Below are positions 26,738-36,264 of a DNA stretch of 64,000 bases, in pieces. The notes beneath the pieces are model-generated. The model was given only the letters and a program-made list of their open reading frames with translations. It ran no database searches and had not been told where the DNA came from. Origin of the DNA: Solimonas variicoloris DSM 15731 (GTDB lineage: Bacteria; Pseudomonadota; Gammaproteobacteria; Nevskiales; Nevskiaceae); the NCBI RefSeq assembly GCF_000382285.1, contig NZ_KB907926.1, positions 398,067 to 462,066 on the forward strand, read 5' to 3'. How positions within the stretch are numbered: position 1 is the stretch's first letter; every line of letters begins with the position of its first letter. A program made the position numbers and the translations under genes.

Positions 26738-28072
26738 ATGAATACCGACCCGAATCCGCAACCGGTGCCGCGCCTGCTGACGGCGCAGACCGGGCCGCTG
26801 CTCAAGCTCGAATCGACCTTGCTGGCGCGCGCCGCCGACATCGAAGCCTGGTTCCGCCAGCAATGGCAGAAGACCCCGCCGCCGTTCTACAGCTCGGTCG
26901 ACCTGCGCAACGCCGGCTTCAAGCTGGCGCCGGTCGACACCAACCTGTTCCCCGGCGGTTTCAACAACCTGAACCCGGCGTTCGAGACGCTGTGCGTGCA
27001 GGCTCTGCAGGCGGCGATGCAGCGCGTCTGCCCGAACGCCTCCGGCGTGCTGCTGGTGCCCGAGAACCACACGCGCAACAAGTTCTATCTGGAGAACGTC
27101 GCGACCCTGTACGGCCTGATCAAGAAGGCCGGCTTCCACGTGCGCATTGGCTCGCTGCTGCCGGAGCTGCGCGAGCCGCTGGAGCTGACGCTGGAGATCT
27201 CCGGCCGCAAGCTGCTGCTCGAGCCGCTGCAGCGCACGGACGACCGCGTCCACGTCGGCGACTTCTATCCGTGCACGGTCCTGCTCAACAACGATCTGTC
27301 GGCCGGCGTGCCGGAGATCCTGCAGGGCATCGACCAGGACGTGGTGCCGCCGCCGGACCTCGGCTGGCATCTGCGCCAGAAGTCGAACCACTTCGGCTTC
27401 TACCGCGAAGTCGCCCGCGAGTTCGCGGCCGTTGCCGACATCGATCCGTGGTTCGTCGATCCGCTGTTCCGCAACTGCGGGCAGATCAACTTCATGAGGC
27501 AGGAAGGCATCGACTGCCTGGAAGCGAACGTCGGCCTGCTGCTCGAGGACATTCGCGCCAAGTACGCCGAATACGGCATCCGCGACGAGCCCTTCGTCAT
27601 CGTCAAATCCGACGCCGGCACCTACGGCATGGGCGTGATGACCGCCAAGAGCGTCGAGGACGTGCGCAACATGAACCGCAAGGCGCGCACCCACATGGCC
27701 AGCGCCAAGGAAGGCCGCGAGGTCACCGGCGCGATCATCCAGGAAGGCGTCTACACCTTCGAGAAGATGGGCGCCGACGAGGCGACCGCCGAGCCGGTCG
27801 TCTACATGATCGACCGCTTCGTGGTCGGCGGCTTCTACCGCCTGAACTCGCAGCGCGGCAACCAGGAAAACCTCAACGCGCCGGGCATGCGCTTCGAACC
27901 GCTCGCCTTCGACGAGCCCTGCTGCGCGCCGGACCACAGCTGCGGTCCGGACGAGCGGCCGAACCGCTTCTACGCCTACGGCGTCGTCGCCCGCCTCGCG
28001 GCGCTGGCGGCGGCGCGCGAGATCGCCGCGGTCAGCGCGATCCGCGCCGAGAGCAGCGCCGCGCTGGCCTGA
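26738..28072 (+). CDS. gshA: glutamate--cysteine ligase (proteobacterial non-E. coli type)
   Basis: First enzyme of glutathione synthesis, joining glutamate and cysteine with ATP; 444 residues, cytoplasmic. It belongs to the type first described in Acidithiobacillus, not the E. coli GshA fold family. Diagnostic stretches are PVDTNLFPGGFNNLN, VLLVPENHTRNKFYLENV, LNNDLSAGVPEIL, KSDAGTYGMGVM and the C-terminal DRFVVGGFYRLN. The start follows a TACTAT box closely, so the transcript may have a very short leader. A long GC hairpin lies just after the stop. The partner gshB lies 0.9 kb downstream on the same strand. Confidence 0.93.
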   Translation: MNTDPNPQPVPRLLTAQTGPLLKLESTLLARAADIEAWFRQQWQKTPPPFYSSVDLRNAGFKLAPVDTNLFPGGFNNLNPAFETLCVQALQAAMQRVCPNASGVLLVPENHTRNKFYLENVATLYGLIKKAGFHVRIGSLLPELREPLELTLEISGRKLLLEPLQRTDDRVHVGDFYPCTVLLNNDLSAGVPEILQGIDQDVVPPPDLGWHLRQKSNHFGFYREVAREFAAVADIDPWFVDPLFRNCGQINFMRQEGIDCLEANVGLLLEDIRAKYAEYGIRDEPFVIVKSDAGTYGMGVMTAKSVEDVRNMNRKARTHMASAKEGREVTGAIIQEGVYTFEKMGADEATAEPVVYMIDRFVVGGFYRLNSQRGNQENLNAPGMRFEPLAFDEPCCAPDHSCGPDERPNRFYAYGVVARLAALAAAREIAAVSAIRAESSAALA

Positions 28073-28078
28073 AACGCC

Positions 28079-28112
28079 GGGTGCCGGGGCCGCGCCGGCG
28101 GCCTTGGCACCC
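28079..28112 (+). terminator. hairpin after gshA
   Basis: GGGTGCC (28079-28085) pairs with GGCACCC (28106-28112), and inside this GGCCGC pairs with GCGGCC around a gccg loop; two G-U pairs join the stems. The T-run is weak (gattt), so termination may be partial. It lies seven bases after the gshA stop. Confidence 0.6.
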
Positions 28113-28151
28113 GATTTGCTGGCTGATCGGGGCCCAGGAAAGGAGTCCTCG

Positions 28152-28919
28152 ATGAAGCCAGGGATCATGGCCGTGGTCGCGTGTGCCGGCGCGACCTTCA
28201 CCGCATCCGCCGTCGCCGCCGATTGCCGGCTCGCCGACACGGTGCCGCTGCGCATGTACGTCACCAAGCCCGACGATCTGTTCCTGCCGCTGGCGGAACC
28301 GCTCGCCGTGCCGAGCTACCGCCTCGGCGAGGCGCTGACCGTCAAGGCCGGCGACATCGTGCTGAGCCGCAAGGTGGCGATGGTCGGCAAGCTCGCGCGT
28401 TTCGACGCCGACGTCGCCTACCGTTCGCGCATGCCGTTCTCGACCGACTACACGCTTAAGGGCGGCGTCGACTACCCGCTGCTGGCGATCAGCACGACGA
28501 CGCGGCTGCACGCGATCGCGCTCAAGGTCTCGAACGGCAACGACGACTACGTGTTCGTCGACGGCAACGGCGCGCTCTGCGAGAAGCCGATGGTCTACGA
28601 GCACTGGCACGAATACCTGACGTACCGCGCCGGCCGCTATACCGCCGCGCCGGAGCTCGCCGCGCACCAGCTCAGCACCGAGCCCGCTGCGGTCGAGGCC
28701 GGCGCCGACGGCGACACGATCCTCGTCGACCACATCGACGCGGCGGCCGTGGACTTCAGCCTGCGCCGCACCGTCCACGGCAAGATGGGCGAGGCACAGA
28801 AGTTCTCGTTCGACATCCACAGCAAGGAAGTCGCGCTCGGCGGCTATACGCTGCGCCTCGACGCGGCGACGCCGGACAGCCTGACGCTCGCGGTGGTCGG
28901 CGAACCGGCGCTGCCGTAG
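28152..28919 (+). CDS. secreted protein of unknown function
   Basis: Exported protein of 255 residues; signal peptide MKPGIMAVVACAGATFTASA ends at AVAA before DCRLAD. The mature chain looks beta-rich with no recognised catalytic motif; two cysteines (in ADCRLAD and GALCEKP) could form a disulfide. A good ribosome-binding site (aaaggag) precedes the ATG at 28152. The gene lies between gshA and gshB, where Pseudomonas has a tonB-like gene near gshB, but it does not resemble TonB. Its place may mean envelope redox or nothing at all; I cannot assign a function. Confidence 0.7.
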   Translation: MKPGIMAVVACAGATFTASAVAADCRLADTVPLRMYVTKPDDLFLPLAEPLAVPSYRLGEALTVKAGDIVLSRKVAMVGKLARFDADVAYRSRMPFSTDYTLKGGVDYPLLAISTTTRLHAIALKVSNGNDDYVFVDGNGALCEKPMVYEHWHEYLTYRAGRYTAAPELAAHQLSTEPAAVEAGADGDTILVDHIDAAAVDFSLRRTVHGKMGEAQKFSFDIHSKEVALGGYTLRLDAATPDSLTLAVVGEPALP

Positions 28920-28974
28920 CGCGCCCGCGGCGGCGCCCTACCCGGGCGCCGCCGATGCCGCTACGCTGCGCGGC

Positions 28975-29934
28975 ATGAAAAGCTCCGCACCGAAAACGCT
29001 CGGGGTCGTCATGGACCCGATCGCGTCGATCAAGCCGTACAAGGACACCACGCTGGCGCTGATGCTGGCGGCGCAGAAGCGCGGCTGGACGCTGCGCTAT
29101 CTGGAAATGAACGACCTCTGGCTGCGCGACGGGCACGCCTGGGGTCACGCCCGTCCGCTGACCGTGTTCGACGACAAGAAGCACTGGTTCGAACTCGGCG
29201 AGGCGGACACCGTCGCGCTCGGCGATCTCGACGCGATCCTGATGCGCAAGGATCCGCCGTTCGATCTCGAATACATCACCGCAACGTACATCCTCGAACG
29301 CGCCGAGGCCGCCGGCGCGCTGGTCGTCAACCGCCCGGCGAGCCTGCGCGACTGCAACGAGAAGATGTTCACCGCCTGGTTCCCGGAGCTGACGCCGCCG
29401 ACGCTGTTCTCGCGCAGCGAGGCGACGCTGCGCGCGTTCCACGCCGAGCATCGCGACGTCATCTACAAGCCGGTCGACGGCATGGGCGGCATGGGCATCT
29501 TTCACGTCGACCCGTCCGGCCGCAATCTCGGCGCCGTGATCGAGGAGCTGACGCGCCACGGCACGCGCACCATCGTCGCGCAGAAGTACCTGCCGGCGAT
29601 CAAGGACGGCGACAAGCGCGTGCTGGTCGTCGACGGCGAGCCGGTGCCGTACTGCCTGGCGCGCGTGCCGCAGGCCGGCGAGACGCGCGGCAATCTCGCC
29701 GCCGGCGGGCGCGGCGAACCGCGGCCGCTGACCGCCCGCGACCGCCAGATCGCCGAGACGGTCGGCCCCGAACTCAAGCGCCGCGGCCTGCTGTTCGTCG
29801 GTCTCGACGTGATCGGCGAGCACCTCACCGAGATCAACGTCACCAGCCCGACCTGCGCGCGTGAAATCGACGCCGCCTACGGTACCGACATCGGCGGCCT
29901 GCTGATCGACGCCATCGAACGGCGCCTCGCCTAG
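28975..29934 (+). CDS. gshB: glutathione synthase
   Basis: Second enzyme of glutathione synthesis, adding glycine to gamma-glutamylcysteine; 319 residues, ATP-grasp fold, cytoplasmic. Hallmarks are MDPIASIKPYKDTTLALMLAAQ at the N-terminus, DAILMRKDPPFDLEYI, the glycine-rich loop KPVDGMGGMGIFHV, DGDKRVLVVDGEPVPYCLARVP, and the terminal ligand region LDVIGEHLTEINVTSPTCAREI. It is followed by algH and ruvX, the order also known in Pseudomonas. Length and all motifs are intact. Confidence 0.97.
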   Translation: MKSSAPKTLGVVMDPIASIKPYKDTTLALMLAAQKRGWTLRYLEMNDLWLRDGHAWGHARPLTVFDDKKHWFELGEADTVALGDLDAILMRKDPPFDLEYITATYILERAEAAGALVVNRPASLRDCNEKMFTAWFPELTPPTLFSRSEATLRAFHAEHRDVIYKPVDGMGGMGIFHVDPSGRNLGAVIEELTRHGTRTIVAQKYLPAIKDGDKRVLVVDGEPVPYCLARVPQAGETRGNLAAGGRGEPRPLTARDRQIAETVGPELKRRGLLFVGLDVIGEHLTEINVTSPTCAREIDAAYGTDIGGLLIDAIERRLA

Positions 29935-30057
29935 CCCCACGTGCAGGCGCGCACGGCGGAGCGCCGCGTCGCGACCGTTCGGCGGCCCGGCGCTTGCCGG
30001 CGCACGGGCCGGTCCGGATACTGGACCGCGCCCCATCCAGACGGTTTTGCGGATGCC

Positions 30058-30618
30058 ATGAACGACGAAGACTTCCTGAAGCATCAGTTCCTGGTCGCGA
30101 TGCCCAGCCTCGAGGACGAGAACTTCGTGCAAACCGTGTCGCTGCTCTGCGAGCACAACGACAGCGGCGCGATCGGCCTCGTCATCAACCGCCCGACCGA
30201 CCTCAAGCTCGGCGACATGATGGAGCAGATGGGCCTGGAGCACGGCGCGCTCGGCGACGAGGCGATCGTCTTCTGGGGCGGCCCGGTGCAGCCCGAACGC
30301 GGCTTCGTCGTGCACCGCCAGCCGGGCGGCTGGGAGTCCAGCCTCGAAGTCGGACAGGACCTTTACATCACCACCTCGCGCGACATCCTGCGCGCGATCG
30401 GCCAGGGCGAAGGCCCGCGCGATTACCTCGTCGTGCTCGGCTACGCCGGCTGGGGCGCCGGCCAGCTCGAAAGCGAGATCCTGCACAACTCCTGGCTCAA
30501 CACGCCGATCGACGAGCAGATCCTGTTCCGCACGCCGGCGCGCGATCGCTGGCAGGCCGCGACCCGCCTGCTCGGCGTCGACGTCACCCAGCTCGCCGGC
30601 AACGCCGGCCACGCCTGA
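30058..30618 (+). CDS. algH: YqgE/AlgH family protein
   Basis: Protein of 186 residues from the UPF0301 family, cytoplasmic and of uncertain biochemistry; AlgH was named for an effect on alginate in Pseudomonas. Family blocks are HQFLVAMPSLEDENF, VSLLCEHNDSGAIGLVINRP, FWGGPVQPERGFVVH and VVLGYAGWGAGQLE. The ATG at 30058 is the family start; an earlier GTG would add an Arg-rich extension. It lies between gshB and ruvX, a conserved gammaproteobacterial pairing (yqgE-yqgF). Confidence 0.93.
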   Translation: MNDEDFLKHQFLVAMPSLEDENFVQTVSLLCEHNDSGAIGLVINRPTDLKLGDMMEQMGLEHGALGDEAIVFWGGPVQPERGFVVHRQPGGWESSLEVGQDLYITTSRDILRAIGQGEGPRDYLVVLGYAGWGAGQLESEILHNSWLNTPIDEQILFRTPARDRWQAATRLLGVDVTQLAGNAGHA

Positions 30619-30712
30619 GGATCGAACGCCGCCGCGCCCGGCCGGCGCCGGGGCGCTGCAACAGTGCCCGGCGTTTGCTACGGTGCCGGCCCATTCCCGG
30701 CTTCGCCACCCC

Positions 30713-31126
30713 ATGCCCACCTATCTCGGCTTCGACCACGGCGAGAAACGCGTCGGCGTCGCCCTCGGCGACGACCTGACCGGCAGCGCGCGGCCGCTGC
30801 CGGCGCTCGCCGACGGCGACTGGGCCGGCATCGAGCGCCTGATCCGCGAATGGCGCCCGGCGGCGCTGATCGTCGGCCTGCCGCTGAACGAGGACGGCGC
30901 CGAGCAGCGCGCCACGGCCGCGGCACGCCGCTTCGCCGCGCAGCTCGCGCAGCGCTACGGCCTGCCGGTGCACCCGGTCGACGAGCGCTACTCCTCGCGC
31001 GCCGCCGACGACGCGCTGCGCGAGGCGCGCGCCAGCGGCCGCATGGTGCGGCGCGTGCGCAAGGGCGACCGCGACGCCCAGGCGGCGCGCGTGATCCTCG
31101 AGCAGTGGCTCGCCGAACACGCATAG
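30713..31126 (+). CDS. ruvX: RuvX/YqgF, pre-16S rRNA nuclease
   Basis: RNase H-fold nuclease of 137 residues, implicated in maturing the 5' end of 16S rRNA and formerly called a putative Holliday junction resolvase. The N-terminal LGFDHGEKRVGVALGD carries the first catalytic Asp; LIVGLPLNEDG and HPVDERYSSRAADDAL hold the next acidic residues, and the C-terminal KGDRDAQAARVILEQWL has the last Asp. The ATG at 30713 is preferred over one at 30683. It sits between algH and pyrB as in related genomes; pyrR, often found here, is missing. Confidence 0.93.
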   Translation: MPTYLGFDHGEKRVGVALGDDLTGSARPLPALADGDWAGIERLIREWRPAALIVGLPLNEDGAEQRATAAARRFAAQLAQRYGLPVHPVDERYSSRAADDALREARASGRMVRRVRKGDRDAQAARVILEQWLAEHA

Positions 31127-31152
31127 AGGCCCGCCTGCGGGAAGTCCCGCGC

Positions 31153-31182
31153 TTTCAAAGCACGCGCGCGCTGGGCGACAAT
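31153..31182 (+). promoter_or_regulatory. possible promoter of pyrB-pyrC'
   Basis: TTTCAA (31153-31158), 18 bases, GACAAT (31177-31182). The pyrB ATG is at 31194, which leaves a leader of only a few bases and no room for an attenuator or leader peptide. Confidence 0.4.
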
Positions 31183-31193
31183 AGCCGCCCAGA

Positions 31194-32225
31194 ATGAAGA
31201 CCACCGAACCGAATCACGGCCTCCAGCTCGACGCGCGCGGGCGACTGCGCCATCTGCTGACGCTCGATGGCCTGCCGCGCGAGCTGCTGATCGACATCCT
31301 CGACGAGGCCGAGGCGCACGACAAAGTGCTGCGCGGCCAGGACAAGAAGCAGGGCACGCTGTCCGGACGCACCATCGTCAACCTGTTCTTCGAACCGAGC
31401 ACGCGCACGCGCACGACCTTCGAGCTTGCCGCCAAACGCCTGTCGGCCGACGTGCTGAACCTGCAGGTCTCGGCCTCGTCGACGTCGAAGGGCGAAACCC
31501 TGTTCGACACGCTCAAGACGCTGGAAGCGATGCAGGCCGACATGTTCGTGGTCCGCCACGAAGCCTCCGGCGCCGCGCATTTCTTCGCCGAGCATGCCGC
31601 GCCCGGCGTGGCGATCCTCAACGCCGGCGACGGCCGCCACGCGCACCCGACGCAGGGTCTGCTCGACCTGTTCACGATCCGCCGCTACAAGGGCGGCGGC
31701 GTCGGCGGACCGTCCAACGACTGCTTCAAGAAGCTGACGGTGGCGATCGTCGGCGACGTCCTGCACTCGCGCGTCGCGCGCTCCGACATCCACGGCCTGC
31801 GCATCCTCGGCACCAAGGAAATCCGCGTGGTCGCGCCGCCGACGCTGGTGCCGGCCGACATCGAGGCGATGGGCGTCAAGGTCTTTCACGAGCTCGAAAG
31901 CGGCCTCGACGGCGCCGACGTCGTGATCCTGCTGCGCCTGCAGAAGGAACGCATGATGGGCGCCTTCCTGCCGTCGCTGGCCGAATTCCATCGCGACTTC
32001 GGCCTGACCCGCGCGCGCCTCGCCAAACTCAAACCCGAGGCCATCGTCATGCATCCGGGTCCGATCAACCGCGGCGTCGAGATCGAGGGCGACGTCGCCT
32101 ACGGTCCGCGTTCGCTGATCCTCCACCAGGTCAGCCACGGCATCGCCGTGCGCATGGCGGTGATGTCGATGATCCTCGGCGCACCGGCCGCAGCCGAAGC
32201 GCGTTCGCCACGGAGCCGCCGATGA
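31194..32225 (+). CDS. pyrB: aspartate carbamoyltransferase catalytic subunit
   Basis: Committed step of pyrimidine synthesis: carbamoyl phosphate plus aspartate to carbamoyl aspartate; 343 residues, cytoplasmic. Carbamoyl-phosphate site [19 protein letters not shown] near residue 62, then [13 protein letters not shown] loop (here ASSTSKGET), [12 protein letters not shown], and [12 protein letters not shown] near the C-terminus. The long N-terminal extension (about 20 residues) is typical of the Pseudomonas-type enzyme that assembles with a dihydroorotase-like partner. It overlaps that partner's start by four bases (ATGA). No pyrI regulatory gene is present, in keeping with this class. Confidence 0.97.
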   Translation: MKTTEPNHGLQLDARGRLRHLLTLDGLPRELLIDILDEAEAHDKVLRGQDKKQGTLSGRTIVNLFFEPSTRTRTTFELAAKRLSADVLNLQVSASSTSKGETLFDTLKTLEAMQADMFVVRHEASGAAHFFAEHAAPGVAILNAGDGRHAHPTQGLLDLFTIRRYKGGGVGGPSNDCFKKLTVAIVGDVLHSRVARSDIHGLRILGTKEIRVVAPPTLVPADIEAMGVKVFHELESGLDGADVVILLRLQKERMMGAFLPSLAEFHRDFGLTRARLAKLKPEAIVMHPGPINRGVEIEGDVAYGPRSLILHQVSHGIAVRMAVMSMILGAPAAAEARSPRSRR

Positions 32226-33559
32226 AACCGCAGTCTCCGGACTGGTCGCCGGCCCGCGCCGTGAAGCCGGACAGCCCGACGCCGCGCTCGCTGCTGATCC
32301 GCGGCGCGCGCGTGCTCGATCCCGGCAGCGGTTTCGACGGCATCGGCCACGTCGGCATCCGCGACGGCGTGATCGTCGCCTGCGAACCGTCGCTGCCGAA
32401 CGAGGCCTACGACGAGACCGTCGACGCCGACGGCCTGTGGCTGATGCCGGGTGTGGTCGATCTCTGCGCGCGTTTCCGCGAGCCGGGGCAGACACACAAG
32501 GCCAGCTTCGCCAGCGAAGTGCCGGCCGCGCAGGCCAGCGGCATCACCACCGTGCTGCTGCCGCCGGACTGCCAGCCGGTGATCGACTCGCCGGCGATGC
32601 TGCTGCGCGTACAGCGCATCGCCGCGCAGGCCGGCGGGCTCGATGTGCGCGTGCTCGGCGCGCTGACCAAGGGCCTCGGCGGCGAGGCGTTGGCCGAACT
32701 CTCGTCGCTGAAGAACGCCGGCGCCAGCGGCGCCAGTCAGGCGCTGCAGCCGATCCGCGATTCGCTGGTCGCGCGCCGCGCCCTGGAATACGCGCACGGC
32801 CTCGGCATCACCGTGCACGTGTTCGCGCAGAACGCCGCGCTCGCCGCCGGCGGCTGCGCGCACGAGGGCGCGATCGCCACCCGCCTCGGCCTGCCGCCGA
32901 TTCCGGCCGCCGCCGAGGTATCCGGCATCCGTTTCTGGATCACGCTGGTCGAGGACACCGGCGCGCGCGTGCACTTCTGCCGTTTGTCGACCGCGCGCGG
33001 CGCCGAGCTGGTGGCGCTCGCGCAGCAGCGCGGCCTGCCGGTCAGCGCCGACGTCGCCGCGCACCAGCTGTTCCTGACCGACGCCGACATCGACGGCTTC
33101 AACGCGCTGTGCCATGTGCAGCCGCCGCTGCGCGGCGCGGCCGACCGCGACGCGCTGCGCGAGGCAGTCGCCAGCGGCGTGATCGGCGCGATCTGCTCCG
33201 ACCACCAGCCGCACGAAGCCGACGCCAAGATCAATCCGTTCCCGCTGACCGAGCCCGGCATCTCGGCGCTCGAAACGCTGCTGCCGCTGACGCTGGCGCT
33301 GGTGCACGAAGGCCGGCTGTCGCCGCTGGCGATGGCCGAGTGCCTGAGCCTCGGGCCGGCGCGCATCGCCGGTCTCGATGCCGGCCGCCTCGATGCCGGC
33401 CAGCCGGCCGACCTCGTGCTGATCGATCCGGACGCCGAGTGGACGCTGCACACCGAGCGCCTGCTCAGCGCCGGGCGCAACACGCCGTTCGACGGACGCG
33501 CCCTGCGTGGACGGGTCGTTCGTACCGTTTATCGGGGTCAGACGGTATTCGCGGGATAG
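32222..33559 (+). CDS. pyrX: dihydroorotase-like non-catalytic subunit PyrC'
   Basis: Amidohydrolase-fold protein of 445 residues that forms the dodecameric complex with PyrB in Pseudomonas-type organisms. The family start [16 protein letters not shown] keeps REPG but has Cys82 and Arg84 where an active dihydroorotase has the zinc-binding His-x-His, so it should not be catalytic. Later blocks ([29 protein letters not shown]) are kept. Translational coupling to pyrB fits fixed stoichiometry. An active pyrC must lie elsewhere in the genome. The symbol pyrX is used for this inactive class; pyrC' is a synonym. Confidence 0.93.
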   Translation: MKPQSPDWSPARAVKPDSPTPRSLLIRGARVLDPGSGFDGIGHVGIRDGVIVACEPSLPNEAYDETVDADGLWLMPGVVDLCARFREPGQTHKASFASEVPAAQASGITTVLLPPDCQPVIDSPAMLLRVQRIAAQAGGLDVRVLGALTKGLGGEALAELSSLKNAGASGASQALQPIRDSLVARRALEYAHGLGITVHVFAQNAALAAGGCAHEGAIATRLGLPPIPAAAEVSGIRFWITLVEDTGARVHFCRLSTARGAELVALAQQRGLPVSADVAAHQLFLTDADIDGFNALCHVQPPLRGAADRDALREAVASGVIGAICSDHQPHEADAKINPFPLTEPGISALETLLPLTLALVHEGRLSPLAMAECLSLGPARIAGLDAGRLDAGQPADLVLIDPDAEWTLHTERLLSAGRNTPFDGRALRGRVVRTVYRGQTVFAG

Positions 33560-33631
33560 CGGCATTCCGCGACGGCGCGGCGCGCGGTATATAGTGAAGA
33601 TCGACGCCCGCGGGGGGCGCAGGGAGAACAT

Positions 33632-33997
33632 ATGGCTCGTGTCATGATCGTGGACGATTCACCCACGGACGTGCAGAACCTCAAGAGCATCTTGCTGAAG
33701 GCCGGGCACCAGGTCATCGAAGCGACCTCGGGGCAGGACGCGCTGGAGCGCGTCAAGAGCGAGAAGCCTGACGTCGTCATCATGGACGTCGTCATGCCGG
33801 GCGTGAACGGCTTTCAGGCGACGCGCACGCTGTCGAAGGATCCGGGCACTGCGCACATCCCGGTCATCGTCGTCAGCAGCAAGAACCAGGAAACCGACCG
33901 CGTCTGGGCCCTGCGCCAGGGCGCACGCGAGTATCTGGTCAAGCCGGTCAAGGAAAGCGACCTGCTCGCCAAGATCAAAACCGTCCTCGGCGCCTGA
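33632..33997 (+). CDS. pilH: twitching motility response regulator PilH
   Basis: Single-domain receiver of 121 residues, the second output of the ChpA kinase; in Pseudomonas it opposes or balances PilG. It matches PilH in MARVMIVDDSPTDVQNL, acceptor Asp in VVIMDVVMPGVNGFQATR, and SSKNQETDRVWALRQGAREYLVKPV. Ribosome-binding site agggagaa is upstream; a TATATAGT box lies at 33588-33595. The gene follows pyrC' by 72 bases and is 29 bases ahead of pilJ, with which it forms the second half of the chemosensory system. Confidence 0.94.
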   Translation: MARVMIVDDSPTDVQNLKSILLKAGHQVIEATSGQDALERVKSEKPDVVIMDVVMPGVNGFQATRTLSKDPGTAHIPVIVVSSKNQETDRVWALRQGAREYLVKPVKESDLLAKIKTVLGA

Positions 33998-34026
33998 CGC
34001 GCCGGGTACCCTAGCTGGGAGGACTC

Positions 34027-36033
34027 ATGGCGGAATCATCCGCATCGCGGCCTGCGCTCGGCAATCGCCGTGAAACGGTGCTGTTCGCCAGCGCCGTCGT
34101 ACTGATCACGGTCGCCCTGAGCGCCTTCTTCCTGTCGCAGCGCACCAAGGATCGCGAACAGACCTGGGTCGAGCTGGCGCACTCGCTGTCGACCAACATC
34201 GGCGACATCGGCAAGGTCGGCGAGGAAACCGCCAGCGGCGGCCGTCCCGACTTCCTGCTGCTGGCGGCGCACGTCGAGGACATCGACGCCACCGTGCAGT
34301 CGCTGAGCACCGGCAACGACGACGCCGGCATCGCGCCGGCGCCCGGCGCGGTCGCCGGCGAGCTGGCGGGGACGACCAACGCCTGGAAGGCGATGAAGCA
34401 GTCGACGCAGACGATCCTGCAAGCCGAGGCGCCGTACAAGAAGACGGCGACGGCGGCGGCGACGATCGTCGAAGCGATCCACCCGAGCGATCCGAACGCC
34501 AAGGGTCTCTCCGAACTCTACGAGCAGGCCGTGCAGCGCCTCGCGCGCGGCAATCCGGACGCGCTCGCCCGCGCCGCGCAGCAGGTCGTGCGCCTGGAGC
34601 GCATCGCCACCACCGCGCGCCGCGTGCTCGACCGCGGCCGCGACGCGCAGGCCAGTGCCGATGCACTCGGCGCCGAACTGGCGGCTTTCAATGCCGACAA
34701 CGAGGTGCTGATCGCCGACGGCAGCGCCGGCTTCGCCGCGCGCACCGCGCAGGATCAGCTCGGCAAGCTGCGCCAGGCCGCGGCAGCGATCGCCGAATCG
34801 GCGCCGGCCATCGCGCAGATGCAGGCCGCCGCCGCCGAGCTCAAGGCCAAGGCCGCCAACGTCATCTCGACGGCCTCCGAACTCGAGCAGCGCCTGATCG
34901 ATACGCGCACCCGCCAGGTGGTGCTGCCGGTCGTCGTCTATGTCTCGGGCGCGCTGGCGATCCTGGCGCTGATCGCCTTCGGCGTGCTCAACGTGCTGAA
35001 CACGCGCAACCGCCTGCAGCGCGCCGAGGAGCGCGACGGCAAGCAGCAGCAGGCGATCCTGTCACTGCTCGACGAAATCACCAACCTGGCCGACGGCGAC
35101 CTGACGGTCGACGTCACCGTCACCGAGGACTTCACCGGCGCGATCGCCGACTCGATCAACTACACCGTCCAGAACATGCGCAACCTGGTCGGCACGATCA
35201 CCTCGGCGTCAGAGAACGTCGCCACCGCCGCCACCGGCACGCAGGAGACGGCGCTGAAGATGAGCGAGGCCTCCGAGCGGCAGGCGCGCGAGATCACCGC
35301 CGTGACCAACACCATCGCCGCGACCTCGCAGTCGCTGCAGCAGGTGGCGGGCCAGGCCGAGAAACTCGCCCAGCAGGCGCAGCAGTCGGTGCAGATCGCC
35401 CACGACGGTGCCGGCACCGTCAATCGCACGATCCTCGGCATGAGCGCGCTGCGCGAGCAGATCCAGGACACTTCCAAGCGCATCAAGCGCCTCGGCGAGT
35501 CCTCGCAGGAAATCGGCAACATCATCGAATTCATCAACGACATCGCCGAGCAGACCAACACCCTCGCCCTCAATGCCTCGATCCAGGCGGCGATGGCCGG
35601 CGAGGCGGGCCGCGGCTTCGCGGTGGTCGCCGACGAAGTCCAGAAGCTCGCCGAACGCGCCGCCAGCGCCACGCGCCAGATCGAAACCCTGGTCAAGACC
35701 ATTCAGGCCGATACCCAGGAAGCGATCACCTCGATGGAGCGCTCGACGCAGAACGTGGTCGGCGGCGCCAAGAGCGCCGAAGAAGCCGGCCAGGCCCTGA
35801 CCAAGGTCGAAAGCTCCTCGCAGGATCTGGCCAAGCTGATCACCGAGATCGCCAATGCGGCGCGCGGCCAGTCGGCATCGGCGACGCGCATCGCCGGCAC
35901 CATGCAGGTGATCCGCGACATCGCCGTGCAGACGTCCGGCTCCGCCAGCCAGACCGCGCGCGCGGTCGGCGAGCTGACCGACATGTCGGAAAAGCTGCGC
36001 GAATCGGTCGCCGGCTTCAAGCTGCCCGAGTAG
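34027..36033 (+). CDS. pilJ: type IV pili methyl-accepting chemotaxis protein PilJ
   Basis: Inner-membrane receptor of the Pil-Chp pathway, 668 residues. A first membrane span lies at about 18-37 ([19 protein letters not shown]), then an Ala-rich periplasmic region with two PilJ-type modules, a second span at about 298-322 ([22 protein letters not shown]), a HAMP region, and the cytoplasmic signalling hairpin [24 protein letters not shown] near residue 510. The hairpin keeps the PilJ-type [13 protein letters not shown] variant. The C-terminus ends without a CheR-tethering pentapeptide. No pilK methyltransferase follows; a strong terminator does. Confidence 0.95.
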   Translation: MAESSASRPALGNRRETVLFASAVVLITVALSAFFLSQRTKDREQTWVELAHSLSTNIGDIGKVGEETASGGRPDFLLLAAHVEDIDATVQSLSTGNDDAGIAPAPGAVAGELAGTTNAWKAMKQSTQTILQAEAPYKKTATAAATIVEAIHPSDPNAKGLSELYEQAVQRLARGNPDALARAAQQVVRLERIATTARRVLDRGRDAQASADALGAELAAFNADNEVLIADGSAGFAARTAQDQLGKLRQAAAAIAESAPAIAQMQAAAAELKAKAANVISTASELEQRLIDTRTRQVVLPVVVYVSGALAILALIAFGVLNVLNTRNRLQRAEERDGKQQQAILSLLDEITNLADGDLTVDVTVTEDFTGAIADSINYTVQNMRNLVGTITSASENVATAATGTQETALKMSEASERQAREITAVTNTIAATSQSLQQVAGQAEKLAQQAQQSVQIAHDGAGTVNRTILGMSALREQIQDTSKRIKRLGESSQEIGNIIEFINDIAEQTNTLALNASIQAAMAGEAGRGFAVVADEVQKLAERAASATRQIETLVKTIQADTQEAITSMERSTQNVVGGAKSAEEAGQALTKVESSSQDLAKLITEIANAARGQSASATRIAGTMQVIRDIAVQTSGSASQTARAVGELTDMSEKLRESVAGFKLPE

Positions 36034-36063
36034 GGGCACGTTTAACAGCAGCATGCACACTCG

Positions 36064-36090
36064 AACCCGGCCGCCGCGCCGGGTTTTTTT
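36064..36090 (+). terminator. Rho-independent terminator after pilJ
   Basis: AACCCGG (36064-36070) pairs with CCGGGTT (36079-36085) and is followed by a run of seven T (36084-36090). It closes the pilH-pilJ unit 30 bases after the stop. Confidence 0.9.
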
Positions 36091-36217
36091 GTTCTGCCGG
36101 CCACTGTGCGAGCGCCATCTTTTTGCTACAACGCACCGCCATGGATACGCGGTTGCGTCGGTATGGGGCGTCCCCCTACCATTTGCCGCCTTTGCCGCGC
36201 CGCCAGCGACGCGCCGG

Positions 36218-36232
36218 ATACCGTGCCGGTAT
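36218..36232. promoter_or_regulatory. short dyad in the pckA leader
   Basis: ATACCG and CGGTAT flank tgc, 33 bases before the pckA start. The rest of the 231-base gap between pilJ and pckA holds the terminator and no convincing gene. The dyad could be an operator for carbon-source control; evidence is only the symmetry. Confidence 0.35.
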
Positions 36233-36264
36233 CTTTAAGATTTCCCGTCATCTGAGGATTTTGC

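Noticed and set aside
30634..30656. GC hairpin between algH and ruvX as terminator
   Set aside because: The stem has a bulge and no T-run; GC-rich spacers often fold like this.
31127..31193. pyr attenuator or leader peptide upstream of pyrB
   Set aside because: The gap to ruvX is 67 bases and the likely promoter lies within it, leaving no room for a leader.
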